The notes below the pieces were generated by a model. It had not been told where the DNA came from. It searched no databases and was given only the letters and a program-made list of their open reading frames with translations. This document shows positions 18,098 to 26,525 of a stretch of DNA of 64,000 nucleotides, piece by piece (the stretch's first letter is position 1; every line of letters starts with the position of its first letter). Origin of the DNA: Undibacterium parvum. GTDB taxonomy: Bacteria; Pseudomonadota; Gammaproteobacteria; Burkholderiales; Burkholderiaceae_D. The stretch covers positions 1,612,001 to 1,676,000 of the forward strand of contig NZ_CP034464.1 of the NCBI RefSeq assembly GCF_003955735.1, written 5' to 3'. The translations under genes and the position numbers were made by a program.

Positions 18098-19114
18098 CTA
18101 GTTGACGCTGATGACTAACTTGCCAAAATGCTTGGCGGTGGCCAATGCGCTGTACCCTACGCCGGCATCTTCATAAGCAAAAGTTTGGTCAATCACGGGA
18201 TGGATCTGGTGTTGGCTGATGAACTGATTTAAGCGTGTGTAGTGCGCGACTGAGCCAACGCAAATGCCGTTGATGCTGGCATTCTTAAACTGCATCGGGG
18301 TGATGTGCGGTGCTGCGTCGAATCCACTCAGTACGCCGATCTGGGCAATGCGTCCACCGTAGCCAATCGCGTTGAGCGAGCGCGTGTAAGTGTCCGGACC
18401 GCCCAATTCTAAAATATGATCTAGGCCAGCACCATCGGTAAGCTCAAGTGCCACGCGATCCCAGTCGGCATGCTCACGGTAATTAATCGTCTGCCACGCA
18501 CCCATCTGGCGTGCACGGGCGAGTTTTTCGTCTGAGGATGAAGTCACGATCACCTTGGCACCATACGCGCTGGCCAATTGCAAAGCCAGCATCGCGACAC
18601 CACCGGTGCCTTGTACCAGTACAGTCTCACCGGCTTGCAAATTGCCGCGCTCGAACAATGCATGCCATGCGGTGACCCCAGCGCAAGGCAAAGTTGCCGC
18701 CTCTGCCAGGCTTAAGTGCGCTGGTACGGCAACCACCGCGGTCTCATTTGCCAGGATGTATTCACCCAGCACGCCATCGGTTTGTCCGCCGCCTAAGGCC
18801 GACGCCATGTGGTGCGGGCGAAACGCGCCATCTACCCAATCGGCAAAAAAGCCAGGGCTGACTCGATCTCCCTCACGCCATTGTGTCACTGCGCTGCCCA
18901 CCGCAACAACGGTGCCGGCAGCATCTGACAAGGGGGTGAGAGAGGCGCGGTTATCGCTTTGCATTTGCCGTACCAACAGATCACGGTAATTCAAACTGGC
19001 AGCAGCAACACGTATCAGTACTTGGTTCGGTTTGAGCGCAGCCAAAGTGCGTGTGCTAGCTTGTAGTGCGGCGCGTTCAGTGCCTGGGCTTAATTGGTAG
19101 TGACGAGAAGTCAT
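18098..19114 (-). CDS. Medium-chain NAD(P)-dependent alcohol dehydrogenase / quinone oxidoreductase
   Basis: 338 aa, MDR superfamily. The N-terminal GroES-like domain has LIRVAAASLNYRDLLVRQ and SDAAGTVVAVGSAVTQWREGDRV. The Rossmann domain has VLVQGTGGVAMLALQLASAYGAKVI. It lacks the structural Cys cluster of classical zinc ADHs and is probably a zinc-free reductase. AAGGAAA precedes the ATG on the minus strand. Its promoter overlaps a near-perfect 28-bp palindrome next to a divergent tetR, so TetR-type repression is likely. Confidence 0.87.
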   Translation of the reverse strand: MTSRHYQLSPGTERAALQASTRTLAALKPNQVLIRVAAASLNYRDLLVRQMQSDNRASLTPLSDAAGTVVAVGSAVTQWREGDRVSPGFFADWVDGAFRPHHMASALGGGQTDGVLGEYILANETAVVAVPAHLSLAEAATLPCAGVTAWHALFERGNLQAGETVLVQGTGGVAMLALQLASAYGAKVIVTSSSDEKLARARQMGAWQTINYREHADWDRVALELTDGAGLDHILELGGPDTYTRSLNAIGYGGRIAQIGVLSGFDAAPHITPMQFKNASINGICVGSVAHYTRLNQFISQHQIHPVIDQTFAYEDAGVGYSALATAKHFGKLVISVN

Positions 19115-19127
19115 GGGTGTTTCCTTA

Positions 19128-19155
19128 TTAATATGTAGCGATCACTACATATTAA
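19128..19155. promoter_or_regulatory. 28-bp palindromic operator between adh and tetR
   Basis: The arms TTAATATGTAG (19128-19138) and CTACATATTAA (19145-19155) are perfectly complementary around CGATCA. It lies directly upstream of the dehydrogenase ATG and is a strong candidate site for the divergent TetR regulator. The core TAGCGATCACTA recurs in the other site at 19186. Confidence 0.7.
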
Positions 19156-19185
19156 TTCGAGTAAATAATTTTTTCAAGATTTATT

Positions 19186-19197
19186 TAGTGACCGCTA
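19186..19197. promoter_or_regulatory. Second operator-like core next to tetR
   Basis: TAGTGACCGCTA matches the reverse complement of the first site core (TAGTGATCGCTA) in 11 of 12 positions, 59 bp before the tetR ATG. It is a likely autoregulatory site. Confidence 0.5.
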
Positions 19198-19255
19198 TAA
19201 TAATGGTGAATTCACGGCATTACTTGCCGTATAACAACTTTACTAGGGAGTGGTG

Positions 19256-19882
19256 ATGAACGAAGTCGCAGCCAAGCGCAGTGCGGGAAGACCCCGGGTA
19301 TTTGATCGCGAGCGGGCTCTGGCGATTGCGATGGATTTGTTCTGGCGCCATGGCTACGAGGGTACCTCTACCGCCCAGTTGACCGCCGCCATGGGCATCG
19401 CCGCGCCCAGTTTATACGCCGCCTTTGGATCAAAAGATCAGCTTTACTTTGAAGCTTTGGCGCTTTACCAGAGCCAATATGGCAGCTTTTTTAGTGCCGC
19501 ACTATCGGCAGCGCTCCCTGTCAAGGAGGCGATTTCTACATTGCTAATGGGCGCCGCACGCCAATATACGGGCGCTGAACATGCCGCCGGATGCATGGTC
19601 GCGACCGCGAATATTCATAGCGCCACTGATAATGCCGCCATTGCCGAAGCAGCACGCAGCGCGCGCCAGACAGCACAAGCAGCCATACAGCAACGTCTGG
19701 AGCTCGCCATCGCCGCTGGAGAGTTACCCGCAAAGTCGGATAGCGCCGCGCTGGCCGCGTATATTTCCATGGTGTTGCAAGGCATGGCAGTACAGGCCCA
19801 CGATGGCGCAGGTTTGGCGGCATTAGATAAAATGGCGGAATTGGCCATGCTAGCCTGGCCAGAATTGCGCGCTACTGCTTAA
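19256..19882 (+). CDS. TetR/AcrR family transcriptional regulator
   Basis: 208 aa from ATG at 19256 (AGGGAG 5 nt upstream). The N-terminal HTH is in LTAAMGIAAPSLYAAFGSKD, preceded by AIAMDLFWRHGYEGTSTAQ. The C-terminal helical ligand domain has AAGCMVATANIHS, a cysteine-containing segment shared with TetR_C_16/NemR-like members that control reductases. It is divergent from the alcohol dehydrogenase/AhpD-like/DUF1330 genes, and two palindromic sites lie in between. Confidence 0.87.
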   Translation: MNEVAAKRSAGRPRVFDRERALAIAMDLFWRHGYEGTSTAQLTAAMGIAAPSLYAAFGSKDQLYFEALALYQSQYGSFFSAALSAALPVKEAISTLLMGAARQYTGAEHAAGCMVATANIHSATDNAAIAEAARSARQTAQAAIQQRLELAIAAGELPAKSDSAALAAYISMVLQGMAVQAHDGAGLAALDKMAELAMLAWPELRATA

Positions 19883-20036
19883 GTTTGACGAATCCAGGTC
19901 GGGGCGCAGCGGTGGCCGCATGCCGCTATGGCTCCGCCGTTTTTCTCAACACCTGACTCATAGGGTAGGAAGTAAGCTTGCTCGGGCCGACCAGCTCCCT
20001 CTGGTTTTGTAAAGTATTAGCAACTCAAGATGCCGT

Positions 20037-21128
20037 TTATGCGACAGCGTCATATGCGAATTGCGTTGGCCGATAGCCTGCTGGCATATGCCCCCCCAAT
20101 TGAGGGCCAAATGCCGCTATTTTGCTGCGATTTTTGCTAGCCAAGGCGCCGCTACCCAAAGCGGGAGCACGTGCTGCATCCACCTCATAGTTCATGGCTT
20201 TGAAGACCGGGGTAAAGCTGGCATTGGCAGCATCGCGGGCATAGGGGCGAGTGGCGATGGAGAGCTGTGCGATGCGGGCCGGTGCATGGACGCGGCTGAA
20301 GCGGGCAAAACCCTTGTAGGTGAAACGCTCGTCCACCAGCCGGTCGCTGTGCAGCACCATGGCAGCCATGATCTCGTGCAGCAGCTCGCTTTGGCTTAGC
20401 TCGCGCAGCAGCACAGTAAAGCTCAGATGGTTGAACTCGCTCAGATCGCCTTCCGCTTGCCGCGCCAGAGGTAATGCCCCCAGTTGCAGATCCACTAGCA
20501 GGGTGCCATTGGGGCGGGGTAGCACGTCAAGCACTTCGATCACGCGCTGGCCAAAACGCACAGGGGCCAGAAACTCGGCGATGCGTTCGGCGGATGGCGC
20601 CGGGGCATGAATTTCAGCCTTGCCCACCAAGTCAAGGTTAAGTGCCATCAGGGGCAAGTCCAGGTGGCTGCTGAAAGGGGTGCTGGTTTTGCCGCTGATA
20701 GGGTCGCGCTGGGTGAGTAGCTCGCGCACTTCATGCTCACGGGCTTTTTTTATGGCCAGAAACGCGGTTTGAATGATTTCCGAGGTGGGTGTATCGGTGT
20801 CGATGCGCCACTTGCGGCCATACACCAACTTTTGCGGGCGTAGCTGGTGGCTGCGGTCGTAGTTCTCACGGCCAACCAATCCCACTTGCAGGTACATGCC
20901 GCTGTGGTCGGCGCTGGCAAAAATAGGGGTGTGGGCATCAAAATCGATGTCAACCACGATCTCGGCAATCGACACCGCAGTTTGCTGGTAACTCAGGTAA
21001 TGCTGCGGGATGCACGATTTGCCGTTGGGTAACTCCACGCTGGGGGCGTGGGGCATGCGCATTTCACCTGCTGTCAGAGTGGTGACCAGGGGCGTGCTGG
21101 CAGGAGCGGCGAATTGGTGAATGCTCAT
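20037..21128 (-). CDS. Unrecognised conserved-looking protein (363 aa)
   Basis: I do not recognise the family. From ATG at 21128 the protein is soluble and without a signal peptide. Notable stretches are KLVYGRKWRIDTDTPTSEII, AIKKAREHEVRELLT and HLDLPLMALNLDL, and the C-terminus is rich in Ala and Gly. The frame stays open to 21293, but that extension has no good ribosome-binding site and would put a hydrophobic run in front. Codon use looks normal for a real gene and is somewhat G+C-richer than the surroundings. It is monocistronic between tetR and carbonic anhydrase. Confidence 0.6.
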   Translation of the reverse strand: MSIHQFAAPASTPLVTTLTAGEMRMPHAPSVELPNGKSCIPQHYLSYQQTAVSIAEIVVDIDFDAHTPIFASADHSGMYLQVGLVGRENYDRSHQLRPQKLVYGRKWRIDTDTPTSEIIQTAFLAIKKAREHEVRELLTQRDPISGKTSTPFSSHLDLPLMALNLDLVGKAEIHAPAPSAERIAEFLAPVRFGQRVIEVLDVLPRPNGTLLVDLQLGALPLARQAEGDLSEFNHLSFTVLLRELSQSELLHEIMAAMVLHSDRLVDERFTYKGFARFSRVHAPARIAQLSIATRPYARDAANASFTPVFKAMNYEVDAARAPALGSGALASKNRSKIAAFGPQLGGHMPAGYRPTQFAYDAVA

Positions 21129-21381
21129 ATCGGCGTGCTTTGATGGTGTGTTGACGATGTCGAGACTATGCCTGCACAGAAGAACAAAGAGAATCACCAA
21201 AAAAAACAATCTACTATTCCGCTTGGAGGAAGAACAAACCACAATACCGGATTGAAATAAGCCCCAAAAGAAACGAACACGTGACGTGACCAATGGCGCC
21301 AGCGCTCATTGAATATATCAGAACACTTTTGACAGACCTGCGCAAAAGCAAGACGTTAAGAGGCGACAAGCCTGATTTTTT

Positions 21382-21474
21382 AGAGGCAGGCCAGACGCGC
21401 ATATCCCATGCGGCTTTCCAGCTTGCCTGGCCTGCAGCCCGCATGGAATATGCGCGTCTGGCCGGGTGCCTCTG
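21382..21474. repeat. REP-like palindrome, canonical copy
   Basis: CCAGACGCGCATAT followed by CCCATGCGG pairs with CCCGCATGG and ATATGCGCGTCTGG (one G:A-type mismatch). An outer AGAGGCA / TGCCTCT lies around a ~24-nt loop. It lies in the ~390-bp gap 21129-21518, which otherwise shows no gene. Confidence 0.75.
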
Positions 21475-21518
21475 AGATTTCTGCTAAAACAGGCGCGACG
21501 CGACTAAATCGTGGGCGC

Positions 21519-22622
21519 TTAATTCGATTCTTTAATTAAACGCCCCGCGGTTTTTTGTATTGGTCTGGCGTTCATAGGGTAGAGGCGGTTGAAGATCGCC
21601 AGTTGTTCTGGCGAGATCTCTATGTTTTCTTTCATCACCAGCCACAGCACGCCTTCGCTGCACGGCGGCGTGGTGAGTGAGCCCATGTAGGTGTAGTACT
21701 CGCGTTTGGTGGGCAGCAGCTGGTTTAAGTCCATGGTGCTGAGGGCCTGCACCGATTCGTTTTTTTCCAGCGGTAGATTATTCCAGACGCTTTGCACCAA
21801 GGCTTGCGCCTTGCCGCGCTCGATCAAGACCGCCACCACCGCCAGCTTGCCGTCGCCGCCTTTGTGCACCAGATGCACCACCATTTCAAAACTCTTGCCG
21901 TTGACGCGTTCTTCAGACGGTTTGTGAAAATGAAATTGCAAAAGCTCGTAGTTTTTACCCGAGACATTGATGTAATTACCCGCGCCCATATTCACTTGTA
22001 TGGTGTGGCCGTTATCGATCACGCTAAAACGCGAGGGTTTGTAATCAAAGGAAAGCGGATCGAGGTCGACATGGATGCCATCACGGATGTCGATAGGCGA
22101 CTGCCGCTGGCCATTGTCACAGGCAGCATACGAGGGATTGAGTTTGCCCCAGCTTAAAGGACCGCCTTCACCTTCATAACTCCAGTGAATCGCGCTATGC
22201 GCGCTGGCACCGGCCAGAGCTGCGGCGTTGGCCGCATGACCGTCTGCAGCAGCGGCTTTAGGTTTTACTTCGGCATGATCCGGCCGTCTGACGGGTGGCG
22301 CATAACTACGCACGACCGGACGCGGAGCCATTTTGGCGGCATCATCTTTTTCTTTGCGCAGTACCGACAGTCTTTCGGCAATCTTCACGGCCAGCTCATC
22401 GGCCGCCATCGATTCTTTGGCGCGCGCGGCTTCGGCAGACTTGGCCTCTTTGTCCTTGCTAGACTTACTCGACTTAGTTTCTTTACTGCTGGACTTGCTG
22501 TCCTCTTTATCCGGCGCGTCTTCCTTGGCGGAGGCTTGTTTGATAGGCTTAGCAGGTGGATCGTTGGCAATCGCCGATCCACAGATCAGCAGTGATACCA
22601 ACACGGCAGATAGACGGCGCAT
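21519..22622 (-). CDS. Alpha-type carbonic anhydrase with Lys/Ser-rich N-terminal linker
   Basis: 367 aa from ATG at 22622 (a TTG at 22637 is possible; neither has a good ribosome-binding site). The signal peptide MRRLSAVLVSLLICGSAIA is followed by a charged low-complexity linker (about residues 22-75, rich in K, S, D, E, A) and a proline-containing spacer. The catalytic domain starts at about residue 145 (IHWSYEGEGGPLSWG). Zinc ligands lie in FHFHKPSEE (two His) and EMVVHLVH (third His); QSPIDI and SLTTPPCSEGVLW are diagnostic. It acts in the periplasm, CO2 to bicarbonate. The linker is longer than usual for bacterial alpha-CA and could bind peptidoglycan or anionic polymers. Confidence 0.92.
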   Translation of the reverse strand: MRRLSAVLVSLLICGSAIANDPPAKPIKQASAKEDAPDKEDSKSSSKETKSSKSSKDKEAKSAEAARAKESMAADELAVKIAERLSVLRKEKDDAAKMAPRPVVRSYAPPVRRPDHAEVKPKAAAADGHAANAAALAGASAHSAIHWSYEGEGGPLSWGKLNPSYAACDNGQRQSPIDIRDGIHVDLDPLSFDYKPSRFSVIDNGHTIQVNMGAGNYINVSGKNYELLQFHFHKPSEERVNGKSFEMVVHLVHKGGDGKLAVVAVLIERGKAQALVQSVWNNLPLEKNESVQALSTMDLNQLLPTKREYYTYMGSLTTPPCSEGVLWLVMKENIEISPEQLAIFNRLYPMNARPIQKTAGRLIKESN

Positions 22623-22727
22623 AAAATGGTCAATCAAAAAGAGGAGATAGTCTGGTTACGGCTCACTCGTCTAAAACTTGAATTCTTTATGGCAATATTT
22701 TAAAAACTCTTGCTGTTTGCTTGAGGC

Positions 22728-22763
22728 AAAAATAAAGGCATCAAAAGGATGCCTTTATTTTTT
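22728..22763 (-). terminator. Rho-independent terminator downstream of the nitronate monooxygenase gene
   Basis: AAAATAAAGGCATC and GATGCCTTTATTTT form a long stem with a short loop and poly-T on the minus strand. It is well placed to end the gene that stops at 22780. Confidence 0.85.
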
Positions 22764-22779
22764 CTAGCGCATGCAGCGC

Positions 22780-23751
22780 TTAGTTGGCCAACACGCGCGC
22801 CTTGGCGGCTTCAAATTCTGCCTTGAGTCGGGCGACGATCTCTGCCACCGATGGCGCATCGTGCATCAAGCCTACGCCCTGACCTGCGCCCCAGATGTCG
22901 CGCCAGGCTTTGGCACCGCTGGCACCACCGAAATCCATCTTGCTCTTATCGGCCACCGGTAAGGCATCCGGATCGAGGCCGGCAGCGATGATGGATTTTT
23001 TCAGATAATTACCATGTACACCGGTAAATAAATTGGTGTAGACGATATCGGCCGCAGCGGATTCTATGATCGCATCACGATAAGCCTGATCGACGTTGGC
23101 TTCTTCGCTAGCCAGCCAACGCGAACCTATGTAGGCAAAATCAGCGCCCATGGCCAAGGCGGCCAACACTGCGTCACCGGTGGCGATAGAACCGGACAAG
23201 GCAATTGGGCCCTTAAAGAATTTACGTACTTCACCGACCAGCGCGAACGGCGACAAACCACCGGCATGGCCACCAGCACCGGTAGCCACCAGGATCAAGC
23301 CATCCACGCCCGCCTCTAAAGCTTTTTGGGCGTGACGAATAGAAATCACGTCATGCAAGACGATACCGCCGTAGCTATGGATGGCGTCAAGCATCTCTTT
23401 CGGCGGTGCGCGCAGCGACGAGATAATGATAGGCACCTGATGCTTGACGCACATGGCGACGTCGGCCGCCAGCCTGTCGTTGGATTGATGGACGATCTGA
23501 TTGACAGCGATCGGGCCCACCTTGGCATCCGGATTGGCCGCTTGAAATTCCGCCAACTCGGCTTGCAGATCAGTCAGCCAGGTATCCAATAATTCGGCCG
23601 GACGCGCATTCAATGCTGGAAAAGAACCAACGATACCGGCCTTGCATTGCGCCGCCACCAGCTTAGGGCCACTGGCGATAAACATCGGTGAAGCGATCAC
23701 CGGCATACTTAAATTTTGTAGTGCTTTAGGCAAATGCGAGGTCTTGCTCAT
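22780..23751 (-). CDS. Nitronate monooxygenase / FMN-dependent 2-nitropropane dioxygenase family
   Basis: 323 aa TIM-barrel flavoprotein. The N-terminal MPVIASPMFIASGPKL, the middle VDGLILVATGAGGHAG (phosphate binding) and ADFAYIGSRWLASEEA are characteristic of NMO/FabK-like proteins. It oxidises alkyl nitronates, or acts in a related flavin reaction, in the cytosol. AGGAAA precedes the ATG. It is divergent from a TetR regulator with a palindromic site (23834) in between, and that TetR gene is followed by an enoyl-CoA hydratase, hinting at acyl-CoA or nitroalkane-related catabolism. Confidence 0.88.
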   Translation of the reverse strand: MSKTSHLPKALQNLSMPVIASPMFIASGPKLVAAQCKAGIVGSFPALNARPAELLDTWLTDLQAELAEFQAANPDAKVGPIAVNQIVHQSNDRLAADVAMCVKHQVPIIISSLRAPPKEMLDAIHSYGGIVLHDVISIRHAQKALEAGVDGLILVATGAGGHAGGLSPFALVGEVRKFFKGPIALSGSIATGDAVLAALAMGADFAYIGSRWLASEEANVDQAYRDAIIESAAADIVYTNLFTGVHGNYLKKSIIAAGLDPDALPVADKSKMDFGGASGAKAWRDIWGAGQGVGLMHDAPSVAEIVARLKAEFEAAKARVLAN

Positions 23752-23833
23752 ATTGGTTTCCTATCGGTTGGCGCGGATAAAGTGGCTGAAGCAGTGATGA
23801 ATTAAGTGCTGAGCTTGGTGTTTTTTAAAGCTA

Positions 23834-23851
23834 CTGATATGATGTTATCAG
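23834..23851. promoter_or_regulatory. Palindromic operator candidate between nmo and tetR
   Basis: CTGATA (23834-23839), a 6-bp spacer and TATCAG (23846-23851), centred ~50 bp before the tetR start and ~90 bp from the nmo start. Confidence 0.5.
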
Positions 23852-23892
23852 AAAAAACGTTGTTATTCACTCTGATTCTTTAAGGTTAGTTT

Positions 23893-24579
23893 ATGAGCGC
23901 AACAAAAGTTGTGGATTTTCGCCAGGCTCAGGACGAGCTGCGCATTTCGCTGCGCCAGGGTATGTTAGACGCCGCCTCACGCTTGCTGGTGGAAGAAGGT
24001 GCCGCCGCGCTGACGGTGCGCAAGGTTGCAGACGCGGTCAATTGCTCGACCACACTGTTGTATTCAATCTTCGGCGGCAAGGATGGCTTGTCTAACGCCC
24101 TGTATCTGGAAGGCTTTGCCCGCTTCAAGCAGGATTTCGCCGCGTTTCAAAATAATTTCAGCGCCAGCAATCGCGGTGCAAACAATCTCAACAAGGCTGA
24201 CGTCAGCAGCACCGCCACTCAAGGCATAGACCGCTTATGGTTGTACGCCGCCAGCTATCACGAGTACGCCCGCCGCAATCCCAGCTACTACATGGTGATG
24301 TTTGGTGACGCCATTGCCGGCTTCGTGCCACCGTTGGAATCGCGCACCGCGGCCTGGGAATCCTTCACGCCGCTGATCGCTGAATTCGAGCACTGCATGC
24401 AAGATGGCAGCCTGCCCGCCTCCAACCCCGGCATGGCGGCGCGCCTGCTATGGTCGGCCATGCACGGCGTGATCAGCCTGGAACTGAAAGGCTATTACCT
24501 GAAAAAAGAACATTCAGACGAGCTGTATCGCGCCGCCGTGCGCGCCGTCCTGTATTCACTCGCCCATCCAGAAAATTAA
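23893..24579 (+). CDS. TetR/AcrR family regulator
   Basis: 228 aa. The HTH spans ALTVRKVADAVNCSTTLLYS with IFGGKDGLSNALY. The C-terminal region (LWSAMHGVISLELKGYY) matches the WHG-type TetR C-terminal domain (the WSAMHG motif). It probably controls the downstream enoyl-CoA hydratase (34-bp gap) and the divergent nitronate monooxygenase. Confidence 0.87.
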   Translation: MSATKVVDFRQAQDELRISLRQGMLDAASRLLVEEGAAALTVRKVADAVNCSTTLLYSIFGGKDGLSNALYLEGFARFKQDFAAFQNNFSASNRGANNLNKADVSSTATQGIDRLWLYAASYHEYARRNPSYYMVMFGDAIAGFVPPLESRTAAWESFTPLIAEFEHCMQDGSLPASNPGMAARLLWSAMHGVISLELKGYYLKKEHSDELYRAAVRAVLYSLAHPEN

Positions 24580-24613
24580 TCCTAATTAATCCTACCATCT
24601 ACCAGGAGCCGCC

Positions 24614-25468
24614 ATGACTTACCAATGTTTTGAGTTCAGCATCAGCAACAAGATCGCCCACCTGCAATTGAACCGCCCAGACAGCATGAACACCATGCAA
24701 CCGGTATTTTTTCGCGAACTGGTCAGTATCTTACAAGGCTTGCAGCGCGACGCCAGCGCCCGCGCACTGTTGATCTCCTCGACGGGCAAGCATTTCACCG
24801 CCGGTATGGCGCTGGACGTCTTTGCCGGCGGCGGTATGACACTGGACGATAGCAGCGCCATCGGCCGCGCGAATATTGCCCTGGTACTGCAAGACATGCA
24901 TCAGTCATTTAACCTGATCGAGCAACTGCGCATGCCGGTGATCGCCGCCATCCACGGTGGCTGCATAGGCGGCGGGGTCGATCTGATCTGCGCCACCGAT
25001 ATCCGGTTGGCCAGCAAAGATGCCTTCTTCTGCATACAGGAAATCAATATCGGCATGACCGCCGATCTGGGCACGCTGCAACGCCTACCTAAACTGATTC
25101 CGGAAGGCATAGTCCACGAAATGGCCTATACCGGCCGCCGCCTGCCTTCCGCACGTGCACTGGCCGTGGGTCTAGTCAATGAAGTCTTCGAAACTCAGGA
25201 AGCAATGCTGGAAGCGGCCATGCTGATGGCGACAGAAATCGCGCAAAAACCGCCGGTAGCCATCTGGGGCAGCAAACAGGCGATCCACTACGCGCGCGAC
25301 CATTCCACCCACGACGCCCTGCAACAAATGGGCTGGCTGCAATCGGGCATCTGGCAAAGCGCCAACCTGATGGAAGCCTTCATGGCCAAACAACAGGGAC
25401 GCCCGACCAACTACCCCGACCTGCCAGCCACCAGCTCATTCGCCGATGCACCGTATCAATTGAAGTAA
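24614..25468 (+). CDS. Enoyl-CoA hydratase/isomerase (crotonase) family protein
   Basis: 284 aa. HFTAGMALDVFAGGG and IHGGCIGGGVDLICATDIRL form the CoA-binding and oxyanion-hole motifs. EINIGMTADLGTLQRLPKLI has an Asp in the region where dienoyl-CoA isomerases (ECH1 type) carry their catalytic acid, so the enzyme may be a dienoyl-CoA isomerase; classical hydratases have Glu at another position. AGGAG precedes the ATG. It is co-transcribed with the TetR gene upstream. Confidence 0.87.
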   Translation: MTYQCFEFSISNKIAHLQLNRPDSMNTMQPVFFRELVSILQGLQRDASARALLISSTGKHFTAGMALDVFAGGGMTLDDSSAIGRANIALVLQDMHQSFNLIEQLRMPVIAAIHGGCIGGGVDLICATDIRLASKDAFFCIQEINIGMTADLGTLQRLPKLIPEGIVHEMAYTGRRLPSARALAVGLVNEVFETQEAMLEAAMLMATEIAQKPPVAIWGSKQAIHYARDHSTHDALQQMGWLQSGIWQSANLMEAFMAKQQGRPTNYPDLPATSSFADAPYQLK

Positions 25469-25521
25469 AGCGACAAAAGAACATCCGCGTAAGCCCGATT
25501 AGCGCAGCCGAACCGGGCGCA

Positions 25522-25600
25522 CCCTGCCAGCGCGCATATTCCATGCGCTTCTTCAAGCACATCGGCCTGTAGCCCGCATGGAATATGCGCGCTGGCAGGG
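25522..25600. repeat. REP-like palindrome, perfect 25-bp arms
   Basis: Left arm 25523-25547 (CCTGCCAGCGCGCATATTCC then ATGCG) and right arm 25575-25599 are exact reverse complements around a 27-nt loop. This is the best-preserved copy of the family. Confidence 0.8.
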
Positions 25601-25685
25601 CCCTTGGTAAAAGTTGGTAAAATCGTGGCGCTTCGCCTGCTAGCTAGACTCGCCCAGCATTTTCTGAGAAGATGTACTCGCGACC

Positions 25686-26495
25686 ATGCTCTGGCTTAAA
25701 CCCTCTATGATTTTTATCGAAAAGTACGCCAAATTAGCTATCCTGATAGGCGTGCTGACGACCCTGTGTTGCAACACTAGTCGCGCAGCCGCGCTGCGCA
25801 TCCCCCTACTTTCGCAATATGACTATCCGCCGTATTTGATTAGCGAGACTCACGGGCTGAATCAGGATTTGGCGACTTACCTGAGCAATGCCAGCCAGGG
25901 ACGCTACCAATTCGAACTACAAACCTTGCCCAAAAGGCGACTGATGCTGACGATACAGCGCCCGAACTGGAATGGCATCGTACCCTGGGTCATGCCAGCC
26001 TGGCTGCAAGATACACCGCGCAATCGCTACCATTGGTCTAAGGTGATACTGGAAGATGGCGATAGAGTCCTGTCATTACCCACCCGCGCTTTAGAATGGC
26101 AAGGTCCGAGTAGCTTATATGGGCTGAGATTTGGTGGTGTGGCTGGACATCAGTATGTGACTATCGCACCAGACATAGAAGCAGGAAAAATTCAGCGTGA
26201 CGATGCCCCTAATATGCTATCGAATTTAAAAAAGTTAGCTGCTGACAGGGTCGATGCGATCTTTATCCCTGAGCTACTGTATCGCTATTTGACGCAGCAA
26301 GACCCGCAGTTTTCCAAAGACTACTACGTGAGCAAGAATTGGATTACGCAGGAGCGCAATCAACTACGCATCATGTCTGGCTTGGACAATAAAGATTTGA
26401 CGGACTGGTTAGATCTGCAAGTTCAGCACATGAAAACCGACACGGAGTGGCAAAAACTATTGAGAAAATACGGTTTGTCTAGTCCGCATAAATAA
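25686..26495 (+). CDS. Periplasmic solute-binding-like protein (SBP_bac_3 family)
   Basis: 269 aa. The N-terminal hydrophobic segment (about residues 16-36, ending in SRAAA) is consistent with a signal peptide. The mature part follows the bacterial extracellular solute-binding family 3 pattern (PLLSQYDYPPYLI, LPKRRLMLTIQRPNWNGIVP), as in many orphan betaproteobacterial members that lie outside transporter operons. No transporter genes are adjacent, so it may be a sensor partner or an enzyme-like domain. Its function is unclear. Confidence 0.72.
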   Translation: MLWLKPSMIFIEKYAKLAILIGVLTTLCCNTSRAAALRIPLLSQYDYPPYLISETHGLNQDLATYLSNASQGRYQFELQTLPKRRLMLTIQRPNWNGIVPWVMPAWLQDTPRNRYHWSKVILEDGDRVLSLPTRALEWQGPSSLYGLRFGGVAGHQYVTIAPDIEAGKIQRDDAPNMLSNLKKLAADRVDAIFIPELLYRYLTQQDPQFSKDYYVSKNWITQERNQLRIMSGLDNKDLTDWLDLQVQHMKTDTEWQKLLRKYGLSSPHK

Positions 26496-26525
26496 GCTTC
26501 GTACCAAGAAACTATCCAGCAAACA

